Source: Blastococcus sp. CPCC 205250
Lineage (GTDB): Bacteria > Actinomycetota > Actinomycetes > Mycobacteriales > Geodermatophilaceae
Length of the DNA: 64,000 bases
Reading direction: 5' to 3'
Assembly (NCBI RefSeq): GCF_019799925.1
Contig: NZ_JABGCG010000003.1
Span: forward strand, 1-64,000
Part shown: in pieces, positions 46,734-55,642 of the stretch
Numbering within the stretch: the stretch's first letter is position 1
Layout: each line of letters begins with the position of its first letter
Translations under genes and position numbers: made by a program
Notes under the pieces: generated by a model
The model's input: the letters and a program-made list of their open reading frames with translations, nothing else
The model's database searches: none
Told to the model about the DNA's origin: nothing

Positions 46734-49307
46734 ATGACCGCCACCTCCTCCTCCGGTAGCACCGCCACCCCCCTGCTGGACGACCCCGCCGACCTCGCGT
46801 CGCTGCGGGCGCGGGGCGCCGACCCCGACGAGCTGTTCACCGCCTTCGCCGCGTGGGCCGAGGCGGGCGGGACGACGCTCTACCCGGCGCAGGAGGAGGC
46901 GCTGATCGAGCTGCTCGGCGGCGCGAACGTCGTCCTCGCGACCCCGACCGGCTCGGGCAAGTCACTGGTGGCCACCGGCGCGCAGTACGCCGCGCTCGCG
47001 GCCGGGCGGCGCAGCTACTACACCGCGCCGATCAAGGCGCTGGTCAGCGAGAAGTTCTTCGCGCTGTGCGGGGTGTTCGGCGCGGCCAACGTCGGCATGC
47101 TGACCGGCGACGCGGCGGTGAACCGGGACGCGCCGATCATCGCCTGCACCGCCGAGATCCTCGCCAACATCGCCCTGCGCGAGGGGGCCGACGCCGACGT
47201 CGGCCTGGTCGTGATGGACGAGTTCCACTTCTACGGCGACCCCGACCGCGGCTGGGCCTGGCAGGTGCCGCTGCTGGAGCTGACGGGTGCGCAGTTCTTG
47301 CTGATGAGCGCCACGCTCGGCGACACCGCCGACCTGCGCGCCGACATCTCCCGCCGCACCGGCCGGCCCACCGCCCTGGTCGCGAGCGCCCAGCGCCCGG
47401 TCCCGCTGCACCACTACTACGCGACGACACCCATGCACGAGACGATCCAGGAGCTGCTGGACACCCGGCAGGCGCCGGTCTACGTCGTCCACTTCACCCA
47501 GGCCTCGGCGCTGGAGCGCGCGCAGGCGCTGATGAGCGTCAACGTCTCCACCAGGGAGGAGAAGGCCGCGATCGCCGACATGATGGGCGGCTTCCGGTTC
47601 ACCTCCGCCTTCGGGACCACGCTCTCGCGGCTGGTCCGCCACGGCATCGGCGTCCACCACGCCGGGATGCTGCCCAAGTACCGGCGGCTGGTGGAGCAGC
47701 TGGCCCAGGCCGGGCTGCTCAAGGTCATCTGCGGCACCGACACCCTCGGCGTCGGCATCAACGTGCCCATCCGCACCGTCGTGTTCTCCGCGCTGAGCAA
47801 GTACGACGGCACCCGGATGCGGCTGCTCAACGCCCGCGAGTTCCACCAGATCGCCGGCCGGGCCGGCCGGGCCGGCTACGACACGGCCGGCACCGTCGTC
47901 GTCCAGGCACCCGACCACGAGGTGGAGAACCTCAAGCAGTTCGCCAAGGTCTCCGACGACCCGAAGAAGCGCCGCAAGCTCGTGCGCAAGAAGGTGCCCG
48001 AGGGCATGGTCCCGTGGTCGGAGACGACCATGGAGCGCCTCATCGCCGCCGAGCCGGAGCCGCTGAGCAGCAACTTCCGGGTGACGACGGCGATGGTGCT
48101 CGACGTCGTGGACCGCCCGGGCGACCCGTTCGCCGCGATGCGCCGGCTGCTGACCGACAACCACGAGCCCCGCAAGCGGCAGCTGCGGCACATCCGCGAG
48201 GCCATCGGCATCGCCCGGTCGCTGCTGCAGGCCGGGGTGCTGGAGCGGCTGCCCGAGCCGGAGCCCGACGGACGGCGCTACGACCTCACGCTGGACCTGC
48301 CGGAGGACTTCGCGCTCAACCAGCCGTTGTCGACCTTCGCCCTGGCCGCGATCGAGCTGCTGGACGCCGAGAGCGACACCTATCCCCTCGACGTCGTCAG
48401 CGTCATCGAGGCCACCCTCGACGACCCGCGGCAGATCCTGGCCGCGCAGCTGAACAAGGCCAAGGGCGAGGCCGTGGCGCAGATGAAGGCCGAGGGCATC
48501 GAGTACGAGGAGCGGATGGAGCTGCTCGAGGAGATCAGCTACCCCAAGCCGCTGGAGGAGCTGCTCGGCCACGCCTTCGACGTCTACCGCCGCAGCAACC
48601 CGTGGGCCGCCGACGCCCACCTGTCGCCCAAGTCCGTCGTCCGCGACATGTGGGAGCGGGCGATGACCTTCCGGGAGCTGGTGAACACCTACGGGCTGAC
48701 CCGGTCCGAGGGCGCGGTGCTGCGCTACCTCTCCGACGCGTTCAAGGCGCTGCGCTCCGGCGTGCCGGCAGCCGCGCGCACCGAGGAGGTCACCGACCTC
48801 GTCGAGTGGCTCGGCGAGCTGGTGCGGCAGGTGGACTCCTCGCTGCTGGACGAGTGGGAGGAGCTGACCGATCCCGATCGGCAGGGCCCAGCCGTTCCTG
48901 TTGCCGTGCCCGCCCGGCCGCGGCCGCTCACCGGCAACGAGCGGGCGTTCACCGCGATGGTGCGCAACGCGCTGTTCCACCGCGTGCAGCTGTGGGGACG
49001 GCGTCGCTGGTACGACCTGGGCGAGCTGGACTCCGGCTCAGGGTGGGACGCCGACCGCTGGGGCGAGGTCGTGCAGGCCTACTTCACCGAGCACTCCGAG
49101 CTGGGGACCGGCGCGGACGCCCGCGGCCCGGCCCTGCTCGTCTGGGACAAGGAGACGCCCGGCGTCTGGCGGGTGCGGCAGATCCTCGACGACCCGGCTG
49201 GCGACCACGACTGGGGCATCGACGCCGAGGTCGACCTGGCGGCGTCGGACGAGGAGGGCGCGCTGGTCCTCCGGGTCGTCGACGCGGGCAGAAGGGACGG
49301 CTCATGA
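46734..49307 (+). CDS. Ski2-like DEAD/DEAH-box helicase (DUF3516 family)
   Basis: An 857-residue ATP-dependent helicase. Walker A is ATPTGSGKS (69-77), the DEAD position reads MDEFHFYGD, motif III is LLMSAT, and motif VI is QIAGRAGRAGYD. After the RecA pair (to about 430) a long C-terminal region corresponds to DUF3516, specific to actinobacterial helicases; a central Lys/Arg-rich stretch follows the RecA pair. Likely RNA or DNA unwinding in repair or RNA metabolism; the substrate is unknown. Codon use is native high-GC right to its stop, which overlaps the low-GC gene downstream (ATGA). Confidence 0.92.
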   Translation: MTATSSSGSTATPLLDDPADLASLRARGADPDELFTAFAAWAEAGGTTLYPAQEEALIELLGGANVVLATPTGSGKSLVATGAQYAALAAGRRSYYTAPIKALVSEKFFALCGVFGAANVGMLTGDAAVNRDAPIIACTAEILANIALREGADADVGLVVMDEFHFYGDPDRGWAWQVPLLELTGAQFLLMSATLGDTADLRADISRRTGRPTALVASAQRPVPLHHYYATTPMHETIQELLDTRQAPVYVVHFTQASALERAQALMSVNVSTREEKAAIADMMGGFRFTSAFGTTLSRLVRHGIGVHHAGMLPKYRRLVEQLAQAGLLKVICGTDTLGVGINVPIRTVVFSALSKYDGTRMRLLNAREFHQIAGRAGRAGYDTAGTVVVQAPDHEVENLKQFAKVSDDPKKRRKLVRKKVPEGMVPWSETTMERLIAAEPEPLSSNFRVTTAMVLDVVDRPGDPFAAMRRLLTDNHEPRKRQLRHIREAIGIARSLLQAGVLERLPEPEPDGRRYDLTLDLPEDFALNQPLSTFALAAIELLDAESDTYPLDVVSVIEATLDDPRQILAAQLNKAKGEAVAQMKAEGIEYEERMELLEEISYPKPLEELLGHAFDVYRRSNPWAADAHLSPKSVVRDMWERAMTFRELVNTYGLTRSEGAVLRYLSDAFKALRSGVPAAARTEEVTDLVEWLGELVRQVDSSLLDEWEELTDPDRQGPAVPVAVPARPRPLTGNERAFTAMVRNALFHRVQLWGRRRWYDLGELDSGSGWDADRWGEVVQAYFTEHSELGTGADARGPALLVWDKETPGVWRVRQILDDPAGDHDWGIDAEVDLAASDEEGALVLRVVDAGRRDGS

Positions 49308-50335
49308 CCAAATCGACGACGAGTGACTCGAAACGCAGGCGTCGACTGTCCACTCGAGCCGCCGCTGGTCTAGATGTAGCGAGCGCTCTGCCCTGGCGAT
49401 TTCGTCGATGGGTTAACCCAGTCGGCAGACCGCCTCTAACAGGGCTAAATAGATGGCTCCAACCTCGGGCGATCCTCATCTATTTCACGACAGCACTCGT
49501 GGTCTTCGTCGTCCTTGAGGCATGGGCTCCTGTCTTGTTTCCTAAGTACGCCCCGGATGCTGACGCCATAGGCATCATCTGGCAAGTGCACGCCTCTTTC
49601 ACTGGTCTTGGAGTGGCTGGCCTGGCCTTGATGTTTCAGCTCGGCGCCGAGCCGGTCATGGCGGCCGAGTCGGCCAAACGCGTACTAACGACCGTAACGG
49701 CCTTCTCATCGATCTTGCTAGCTACAGTACTCTCGAACTTGCTGATTGGAGTACTCGCAACATATTTTCCGTCAGATTACTCGACAGCCGTCTCGCTCGT
49801 ATTGGTTAGCCTACCGACGCTAAGCCTAGTGATGCTTGCATATTGGCGCTTGGTATGGCTCTTCAGCAGCCAGTATCACTTTGAGGACGAGTCACGTCAC
49901 GCACTGCTGGAGCGATTAGCAGACACTTTCGAGGAAGCGGCCCGGCAGGCGGCATCGAATGATCGTATGGCTGCTGAGCTGTCAAAGATTCCGGGCGTTC
50001 AGCTGTCGCCCAGGCCTCCGGGTTCGGACGAGCAAGGATTCGTGACTGCGATCGGACCTCGCCAGGTTGTTGATATCTCAATACCGACAATTAGGCAGGC
50101 GGCGAGACTACTTTTGACTACCATGAGTCCGGTCGTTCTAAGTGCATCCAGCAGCGCGGCCCTGCAGAAGGCCCCCGAAGGAAAGCAGCCAGTACTCAGA
50201 GTGCGCTTTCTACCCGGAGAACGCGTCCCGTCGAGCGCCCCGGTCTTTTGCATCGGCCCCCAGCCAGCCGCAGACGCAACAACCAATAGGATTGCCGGCC
50301 TACTTGCCCAAGCGACGGAGACTTCAGCGTGGTGA
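49304..50335 (+). CDS. Four-helix membrane protein of the low-GC island
   Basis: A 343-residue protein I cannot assign. A basic N-terminus (SKRRRRLSTR) is followed by four hydrophobic segments at about 57-79, 89-114, 131-155 and 161-187, then a soluble cytoplasmic region of about 155 residues with a helical part (HALLERLADTFEEAARQAA) and a second domain starting GFVTAIGPRQVVDIS. There is a faint likeness to DUF2254 membrane proteins, which I would not rely on. It starts on the helicase stop (ATGA) and overlaps the next gene. A membrane component, perhaps a sensor, pore or anchor for the second protein, is inferred. Confidence 0.8.
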   Translation: MTKSTTSDSKRRRRLSTRAAAGLDVASALPWRFRRWVNPVGRPPLTGLNRWLQPRAILIYFTTALVVFVVLEAWAPVLFPKYAPDADAIGIIWQVHASFTGLGVAGLALMFQLGAEPVMAAESAKRVLTTVTAFSSILLATVLSNLLIGVLATYFPSDYSTAVSLVLVSLPTLSLVMLAYWRLVWLFSSQYHFEDESRHALLERLADTFEEAARQAASNDRMAAELSKIPGVQLSPRPPGSDEQGFVTAIGPRQVVDISIPTIRQAARLLLTTMSPVVLSASSSAALQKAPEGKQPVLRVRFLPGERVPSSAPVFCIGPQPAADATTNRIAGLLAQATETSAW

Positions 50336-52134
50336 ACGCGGGGCGCAATTTTGAACGTGAAATGCAGGTGCTTAGAGCTAATGTGCTCGCCGCCTTTGAG
50401 TCGGGGCGCGTCGCAGACCTAGCGCGTGGCCTCAGCGTCTACGAGTCGGTGTATCAGCATCTGCTTTACCGAGGGGCGGACTGGCAAAGGGTCTCGTTCG
50501 GCCAGCCAGCCAGTCAGCCCCAGCTATCATGGCTCGTTCGCGATCTCGAATTATTCAGTCAAGCCTCGGCGCGCGCCGGAGTGGAAGCCCGCGACCAACT
50601 TCTGAGCTTCTTATTCTCCCTCGCCAATCAAGCTTATCGACGCAGCAACGTGGAAGCTGTGGGGGTCTTCCTGCGCCCCTTCAGCTCGGTTTGGCGGGGG
50701 GTAATCAACTCACCCACGGCCGAGCGGGCGGATGTTGAACACGTATTAGTGCTCATGCAGAACTTCGCAACATTCACAGTGGCGACGAGCACGGCAGATG
50801 AGAGCGACTCCTTAGCGGTCGCCGAAATCTGCTCGGAGATCTTTGCCGAGATGGCTCGCATCGCTATCGATGGATCACATTCCGCTGCTTTCGAGCGCGT
50901 CATCGGCTACCTCGCGGGCCTGCATCAGTATCCAAGAGCCCGATGGGAACATAGCGCAGCTCGGTTTAGGGACTCGTGCCTGTTGGCAGTACTTGCGTAT
51001 ATCCTGCTCCTCGCGGACAAGGAAGGACCCACTTCGGACGGAACATTGGCACTGCCCGTCCTGGCCGACACGCTTCTCTCGTCAGCCGAAGCGTCCATCT
51101 TGCAAAACTTGGCGATTGCGGATCTTCCATTGTCCACATCGCTCGCACAGGATCCTGCAGGGGGTCGGACATGGCGGCATTGGGAAACGCGGTTCGCCCT
51201 TCCGATGACCGCATATACGCTCAGATTCGATTCGTACATCGACCGCGCAGCCGCGAGGGTCGCTGCGGGCCATCGCTCCCACTGGCGGGTCAACACTTCA
51301 GAAAGCTATAGGTGGGCTCGTCGAGTCCTCACCTACGTGCCTTCCGACGCCCTAGACTTGAGGCTTGCACTGAACCGATCGATCGCAGCGTGGGAAGGGG
51401 ACGAGCAGAAGCGCCTCGCGTCCGCGGCGCTCGAGCAATCGCGGGTTAGTGACTTTCGCGCGGCGTTGGCCGATCGCTTCAGTCACTCAATCAGACTCCT
51501 CGACAGTTTTCTGACGCAGGAAGCTCCTACAAGTAAGGTCGAATCTGACCGACAGCTACTCTTCATCAATTTCGCGGCACCGAAAGACTTTTTTGTCGAG
51601 ACCGATGTCATTGCGCTTCCTCAGAGTTTGGCGGACGGGATGGTCCAAGCTCTCTTACGCGCCGAGGAGCGATGGCTCCTCGAAAAGGTAGTAGGCGAGC
51701 CGTCTATCGAAGCCACTCCTGCCGAATCCATCGAGCGAGCGACAGAATTTGTGACCGACTACTGGACTTCGGCCAATGAGCCGCTAATCGTAGTGTTCAA
51801 CAGTGTGATCGTCCATCAGCGGCTTGAAGCGCATCTAGCGCAATCAAAGCCAAAGGGGTCCGTGCAACTGTTGTATACGGAGGAAGAGTCGGTCCGAGTG
51901 CTGGGCGTTGACCTCGTGACGAGCAGACGAGTACTGGCTGAGGCCGAGGAAAAGCCCGGACTTGAACGCATAGCTGACACCACGACGTCTGTCGGAATTT
52001 TCGACGAGGGCGGCTCCGACGACCGCGGACAGCCTGTGGTGCGAATCGAATCGGGAGAATGGCTCACGTGGCTGAGCGCTGCTTCGACGGAAGTACTCCT
52101 CCTCACGCTCCCTGATGAGTTAAACCTGTGGTGA
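50329..52134 (+). CDS. Large protein of the low-GC island, no known family
   Basis: A 601-residue protein. It is helical for most of its length, with alternating amphipathic helices suggesting repeat (TPR-like) architecture over about 1-380, and a mixed alpha/beta C-terminal part (about 400-601) ending WLTWLSAASTEVLLLTLP. No Walker, nuclease (PD-DExK, HNH), TIR, Sirtuin, HEPN or protease motif is apparent. No signal peptide. The start is GTG 50329 or GTG 50332; the latter overlaps the upstream stop as GTGA. It is presumably the partner of the membrane protein, in an unknown process, possibly defence. Confidence 0.75.
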   Translation: MVNAGRNFEREMQVLRANVLAAFESGRVADLARGLSVYESVYQHLLYRGADWQRVSFGQPASQPQLSWLVRDLELFSQASARAGVEARDQLLSFLFSLANQAYRRSNVEAVGVFLRPFSSVWRGVINSPTAERADVEHVLVLMQNFATFTVATSTADESDSLAVAEICSEIFAEMARIAIDGSHSAAFERVIGYLAGLHQYPRARWEHSAARFRDSCLLAVLAYILLLADKEGPTSDGTLALPVLADTLLSSAEASILQNLAIADLPLSTSLAQDPAGGRTWRHWETRFALPMTAYTLRFDSYIDRAAARVAAGHRSHWRVNTSESYRWARRVLTYVPSDALDLRLALNRSIAAWEGDEQKRLASAALEQSRVSDFRAALADRFSHSIRLLDSFLTQEAPTSKVESDRQLLFINFAAPKDFFVETDVIALPQSLADGMVQALLRAEERWLLEKVVGEPSIEATPAESIERATEFVTDYWTSANEPLIVVFNSVIVHQRLEAHLAQSKPKGSVQLLYTEEESVRVLGVDLVTSRRVLAEAEEKPGLERIADTTTSVGIFDEGGSDDRGQPVVRIESGEWLTWLSAASTEVLLLTLPDELNLW

Positions 52135-52266
52135 AGTCGGCGTCATCGCCATGCTCGGATTCGCGCGTACATGCGGCAGATGGACAACGGTGGCGCTACG
52201 TGACGCCTCTATCCTTTAGCTATCCGACACAGCGGGTCCGACACCGCTTCGTGACACGGTGACGCA

Positions 52267-53052
52267 GTGAGCCCGTGGGAGATGGTCGCGGTCTCCGCGG
52301 CTGGGCTGGCGGCCGGTGGGATCAACGCCGTCGTCGGCTCGGGGACGCTCGTGACCTTCCCGGTGCTGCTGGCCGTCGGGCTGCCGCCGGTGACCGCGAG
52401 CGTGTCCAACAGCCTCGGGCTGGTGCCGGGCAACGTCGCCGGCGCGATCGGCTACCGCCGGGAACTGTCGGGGCAGCGCCGGCTGCTGATGCTGCTGATG
52501 CCGGCGTCGGTGCTGGGCGCGGTGACGGGGGCGTTCCTGCTCCTGCACCTCCCGGCCGAGGCGTTCGAGACGATCGTGCCGGTGCTGGTCGGCCTGGCCG
52601 TCGTCCTGGTGGCCACCCAGCCGCTCCTGCAGCGGACGATCGCCCGCCGCCGAGCCGCCGCCGGGGACACCGGTCCCGTGCGGATCGGGCCGGGCCGGCG
52701 GGCCGGGCTGCTCGCCGGGGCCTACGCGACGGGCACCTACGGCGGCTACTTCTCCGCCAGCCAGGGGATCCTGCAGATCGGCGTGTTCGGCCTGCTGCTG
52801 CCCGAGCCGCTGCAACGGCTGAACGCCATCAAGAACGTGCTGACCTCCGTGGTCAACGCGGTCGCGGCGCTGGCCTACATCCTGGTCGCCGGCGACCGGG
52901 TGGACTGGGCCGCGGCCGGGCTGGTCGCCGCCGGGTCGGTGGTCGGCGGCTACCTCGGCGGGAGGTTCGGCCGGCGGCTGCCGCCGACGGTCCTGCGGAC
53001 GGCGATCGTGCTGCTGGGCTGCGTGGCGATCGTCGTGCTCCTGCGCCGATGA
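52267..53052 (+). CDS. TauE/SafE-family permease (first of a pair)
   Basis: A 261-residue membrane protein with about eight helices in two halves; the repeats GGINAVVGSGTLVTFPVLLAVGLPP and GTYGGYFSASQGILQIG are the TauE/SafE (DUF81) signatures. The family moves anions such as sulfite or organosulfonates, but the substrate here is open. The GTG start is the first gene after the low-GC island and returns to high GC. Its stop overlaps the second permease start (ATGA). Confidence 0.92.
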   Translation: MSPWEMVAVSAAGLAAGGINAVVGSGTLVTFPVLLAVGLPPVTASVSNSLGLVPGNVAGAIGYRRELSGQRRLLMLLMPASVLGAVTGAFLLLHLPAEAFETIVPVLVGLAVVLVATQPLLQRTIARRRAAAGDTGPVRIGPGRRAGLLAGAYATGTYGGYFSASQGILQIGVFGLLLPEPLQRLNAIKNVLTSVVNAVAALAYILVAGDRVDWAAAGLVAAGSVVGGYLGGRFGRRLPPTVLRTAIVLLGCVAIVVLLRR

Positions 53053-53807
53053 GCCCGCTGGAGTGGTGCCTCCTGGTGGTCGCGGGGGTCGGTGCCGGAC
53101 TCACCGGGAGCATCGCGGGGCTGGCCTCGCTGATCAGCTACCCGGCGCTGCTCGCCACCGGGATCCCGCCGGTGACGGCCAACGTCACCAACACCGTGGC
53201 GCTGGTGATGACCAGCGTCGGCTCGGTCAGCGCCTCCGGACCGGAACTGCGCGGGCAGGGACGCCGGCTGCTCCCGCTGCTGGCCGCGGCACTGCTGGGC
53301 GGCGCCGCCGGGGCGGCGCTGCTGCTGTCGACGCCGGCCGACGCCTTCGAGCGGATCGTGCCGTTCCTCATCGCCGCGGCGTCCGCGGCAATCCTGGTGC
53401 AGCGCCCGCCGCGGGAGCTCGCCGCGGCCCACGCCGGCGCCGGTCGCGACCCTCGGTGGCTACCGCTCGCGGTCTTCGGCATCGGCATCTACGGCGGTTA
53501 CTTCGGTGCTGCGGCCGGGGTGCTGCTCCTGGCCACGCTGCTGCTCGCGACCGGCGAGGGCGTGCCGCGCAGCAACGCGATGAAGAACGCCGTCCTCGGG
53601 GTGGCGAACTCCGTGGCGGCGGTCGGGTTCGTCGTCCTGGCCGACGTCGCCTGGTCGGCCGCCCTGCCGCTGGCGATCGGGCTGTTCGCCGGTGGCCTCA
53701 TCGGCCCCCGGGTGGTGCGCCGCAGTCCGCCGGTGCTGCTGCGCCGGGTCATCGCCCTCGCCGGCCTCGCCCTCGCCGTCCACCTGGGCATCCAGGCGTT
53801 CGGGTGA
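53049..53807 (+). CDS. TauE/SafE-family permease (second of a pair)
   Basis: A 252-residue paralogue of the gene before it, with the same two signatures: GSIAGLASLISYPALLATGIPP and GIYGGYFGAAAGVLLLATLLLATGEG. The ATG overlaps the upstream stop, so equal amounts are likely made, and the pair may form a heteromer or differ in substrate. The downstream gap to the GAF-ANTAR gene is 103 bases. Confidence 0.92.
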   Translation: MSPLEWCLLVVAGVGAGLTGSIAGLASLISYPALLATGIPPVTANVTNTVALVMTSVGSVSASGPELRGQGRRLLPLLAAALLGGAAGAALLLSTPADAFERIVPFLIAAASAAILVQRPPRELAAAHAGAGRDPRWLPLAVFGIGIYGGYFGAAAGVLLLATLLLATGEGVPRSNAMKNAVLGVANSVAAVGFVVLADVAWSAALPLAIGLFAGGLIGPRVVRRSPPVLLRRVIALAGLALAVHLGIQAFG

Positions 53808-53910
53808 GCGGCGTTCGGCTGGGTGTGGGTCGGCTGACTGGTGCCCGCCGCGCTCAGCGGCCAGGCTGTCCTGCGGCCGGTGCGCACGCCGGCCCGACGG
53901 AGAGGACGAG

Positions 53911-54633
53911 ATGACGGCGACGGACGACCCGGGGCGACGGTTCCTCGAGGCGCTGCAGACACCGGTGCCCGACGAGCTCGCCGGCCTGGACATGCTGCCC
54001 ACCCGGCTGGCCCGCGCGGCCGCCGCGGCCCTGCCCGTGGACGGCGCCGGCCTGAGCATCCACGAGGGCGCCGGCCTGCGGACGCCCGTGGGCGCGAGCG
54101 ACCCCGACGCGGCGCTGGCCGAGCGGCTGCAGTTCACCCACGGCGACGGGCCCTGCCTGCGGGCGCACGACACCGGCGAGCGCATCGCCTTCGACCTGGA
54201 GGCCATCGCCCGCAACTGGCCGGAACTGCACGCCTCGCTCGTCGGCGAGACGCCCTTCTCCGCCGTGCTGTCGCTGCCGCTGGCCCCGCCGCTGGGCCCG
54301 ACCGTGGTCATCGACCTCTACTCCACCGACCCGGTCCGGCTGACGCAGGTGCCCCGCGACGACGTCGAGACGGTCCTGCTGTGCATGACCGAGGAGCTCG
54401 TGCGGGCCAGCGACAGCCCCGAGGGCGGTCCGCGGTGGTGGGACGCCCCCGACGCCCGCCGGCGGGTCGCCGTCTGGCAGGCGACCGGGATGCTCAGCGT
54501 GACGCTGGGGATGGACGTCGTCGCCGCGCTGGCGGTGCTGCGGGCCCACGCGTTCGCGACCGGCCAGGTGGTCGACGACGTCGCCGGCGAGCTCGTGGCC
54601 GGCCGCCTGGACCCCGCCTCGCTGCAGGCCTGA
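53911..54633 (+). CDS. GAF-ANTAR transcription antitermination regulator
   Basis: A 240-residue regulator: an N-terminal GAF-like domain (about 15-165; DGAGLSIHEG, LQFTHGDGPCLRAHDTG) and a C-terminal ANTAR RNA-binding domain (about 180-235; RRRVAVWQATGMLSVTLGMDVVAALAVLRAHAFATGQVV). ANTAR proteins act on tandem RNA hairpins to prevent termination. No kinase partner or target hairpin pair is adjacent. It has AGAGGACGAG before the ATG and ends at a bidirectional hairpin. Confidence 0.9.
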   Translation: MTATDDPGRRFLEALQTPVPDELAGLDMLPTRLARAAAAALPVDGAGLSIHEGAGLRTPVGASDPDAALAERLQFTHGDGPCLRAHDTGERIAFDLEAIARNWPELHASLVGETPFSAVLSLPLAPPLGPTVVIDLYSTDPVRLTQVPRDDVETVLLCMTEELVRASDSPEGGPRWWDAPDARRRVAVWQATGMLSVTLGMDVVAALAVLRAHAFATGQVVDDVAGELVAGRLDPASLQA

Positions 54634-54641
54634 GCCCCCGG

Positions 54642-54671
54642 GCGCCGGGCCGGTGTTGACCGGCCCGGCGC
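54642..54671. terminator. Bidirectional terminator hairpin
   Basis: Perfect 13-bp stem GCGCCGGGCCGGT with its complement around the loop GTTG, placed exactly between the convergent GAF-ANTAR gene and the membrane protein gene. Confidence 0.8.
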
Positions 54672-55460
54672 TCAGCGCCCGACGTAGGCGGCGAGGAACA
54701 GCACGAAGGCGCTGGAGGCCAGCAGCAGCCGGGCCGGTGTGAGGCCGTTGAGCAGCCCGGCCGTCGCCTCCACCCACGCCGGCCGGACGGCGGCCTCGCG
54801 GGCACCGCGGCGCACGAGGCGCACCTCGTCGGCCAGCAGCGCCCCGGCCGCGCCGAGCATGGTCAGCCCGACGACGAGGAAGACCAGCGCCAGGCCCTCG
54901 CCGAAGGCGTCGGCGCGCCCGGCGAGGACGGCGACCACGAGCAGCCCGGCGAGCAGCCCGAGCAGCGCCCCGGCGGCCGGCGCCCAGGGACCCATCCGGG
55001 TGAGCGGGTCCCGCCGGCGGGCGCGGACGGTGGGCCGGGTGGTGACCGGCGTGGTCGGGAAGGTGCCCGTCGGCGGGAGGTCGGGGCCGTCCGGCGAGGG
55101 GTCACCGGTCAGCGCCCACGCGGCCACGGGGCCGTCGGCAGGGTCGCCGTCGGGCCGGCTCACGGCGGGCTCCTCCACGGTGGGGGCCTCTGCCATGGGG
55201 GCCTGTGCCGCGAGGGCCTGTGTCGTGGGCACGCCGGAGTCCGGGGCGCCGGACCCCGGCGACCCGACCGCGGTGGCACCGGCCGCCGTCGCACCGGCCG
55301 GACCGGGCGCCTCGACCGGATCGGCCTGGTCCGCGACGCCCTCGGCGGGGCGCGGCTGAGGAGCCTGCGCCGTACGGCCCATCGGACCGAAGTACGGCGG
55401 GATGGGGCCGGTCTCGTTGCGGGGGCCGGCCGGGACGGGGGGTGCGCTGGACTCGGACAT
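54672..55460 (-). CDS. Membrane protein with long Pro/Ala-rich N-terminus
   Basis: A 262-residue protein. The first 155 residues are low complexity (Pro, Ala, Gly, Thr) and probably disordered and cytoplasmic; three hydrophobic helices follow (about 163-182, 188-212, 240-260), with a charged loop RLVRRGAREAAVRPAW between the last two. No family recognised. Simple repeats such as GAPDSGVP make length comparison unreliable. Its terminator is the hairpin at 54642-54671. Confidence 0.75.
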   Translation of the reverse strand: MSESSAPPVPAGPRNETGPIPPYFGPMGRTAQAPQPRPAEGVADQADPVEAPGPAGATAAGATAVGSPGSGAPDSGVPTTQALAAQAPMAEAPTVEEPAVSRPDGDPADGPVAAWALTGDPSPDGPDLPPTGTFPTTPVTTRPTVRARRRDPLTRMGPWAPAAGALLGLLAGLLVVAVLAGRADAFGEGLALVFLVVGLTMLGAAGALLADEVRLVRRGAREAAVRPAWVEATAGLLNGLTPARLLLASSAFVLFLAAYVGR

Positions 55461-55567
55461 CGCCGGGGACGCTAGGCCCGGCCGCCGACGGTCCCGGGAT
55501 CTGCGCCCCGTGTGTCGACATCTCGCCGTGTCGCCACCTCACCGTGTCGGCCAGGTGACAGATCGCG

Positions 55568-55628
55568 AAAAGGACCCCTCTGCCCCCCACCACTCGCGAG
55601 CTCGCGTCGGGACCCTGCAGAGGGGCCG
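55568..55628 (-). terminator. Intrinsic terminator after GH13 gene
   Basis: Minus-strand stem GGCCCCTCTGC (55618-55628) with GCAGAGGGGTCC (55572-55583), a large GC-rich loop with an inner CTCGCG/CGCGAG pairing, and then TTTT (55568-55571). It lies 15 bases after the GH13 stop. The layout resembles the element at 10781-10834. The rest of the 182-base gap (55461-55642) shows nothing else. Confidence 0.75.
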
Positions 55629-55642
55629 GAGAGCATCCAGGT

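Larger units (their letters stand above)
49304..52134 (+). other. Low-GC two-gene island
   Basis: From the helicase stop codon to about 52200 the base composition drops sharply: my counts give 30 G+C of 60 at 49801-49860 and 28 of 60 at 51541-51600, against 42 of 60 at 48961-49020. TTA leucine codons, rare in such genomes, occur in frame in both genes (49916, 50746). The two ORFs overlap, so they form one operon. No integrase, transposase, tRNA or flanking repeat was seen. Acquisition by transfer is inferred from composition alone. Confidence 0.8.

Noticed and set aside
46962..48980. 672-residue minus-strand frame opposite the helicase
   Set aside because: No recognisable domain, typical antisense composition, and the helicase motifs are on the plus strand.
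49304..52266. Low-GC island as prophage or integrative element
   Set aside because: No integrase, transposase, tRNA target, or flanking direct repeat could be seen; it is only two genes long.
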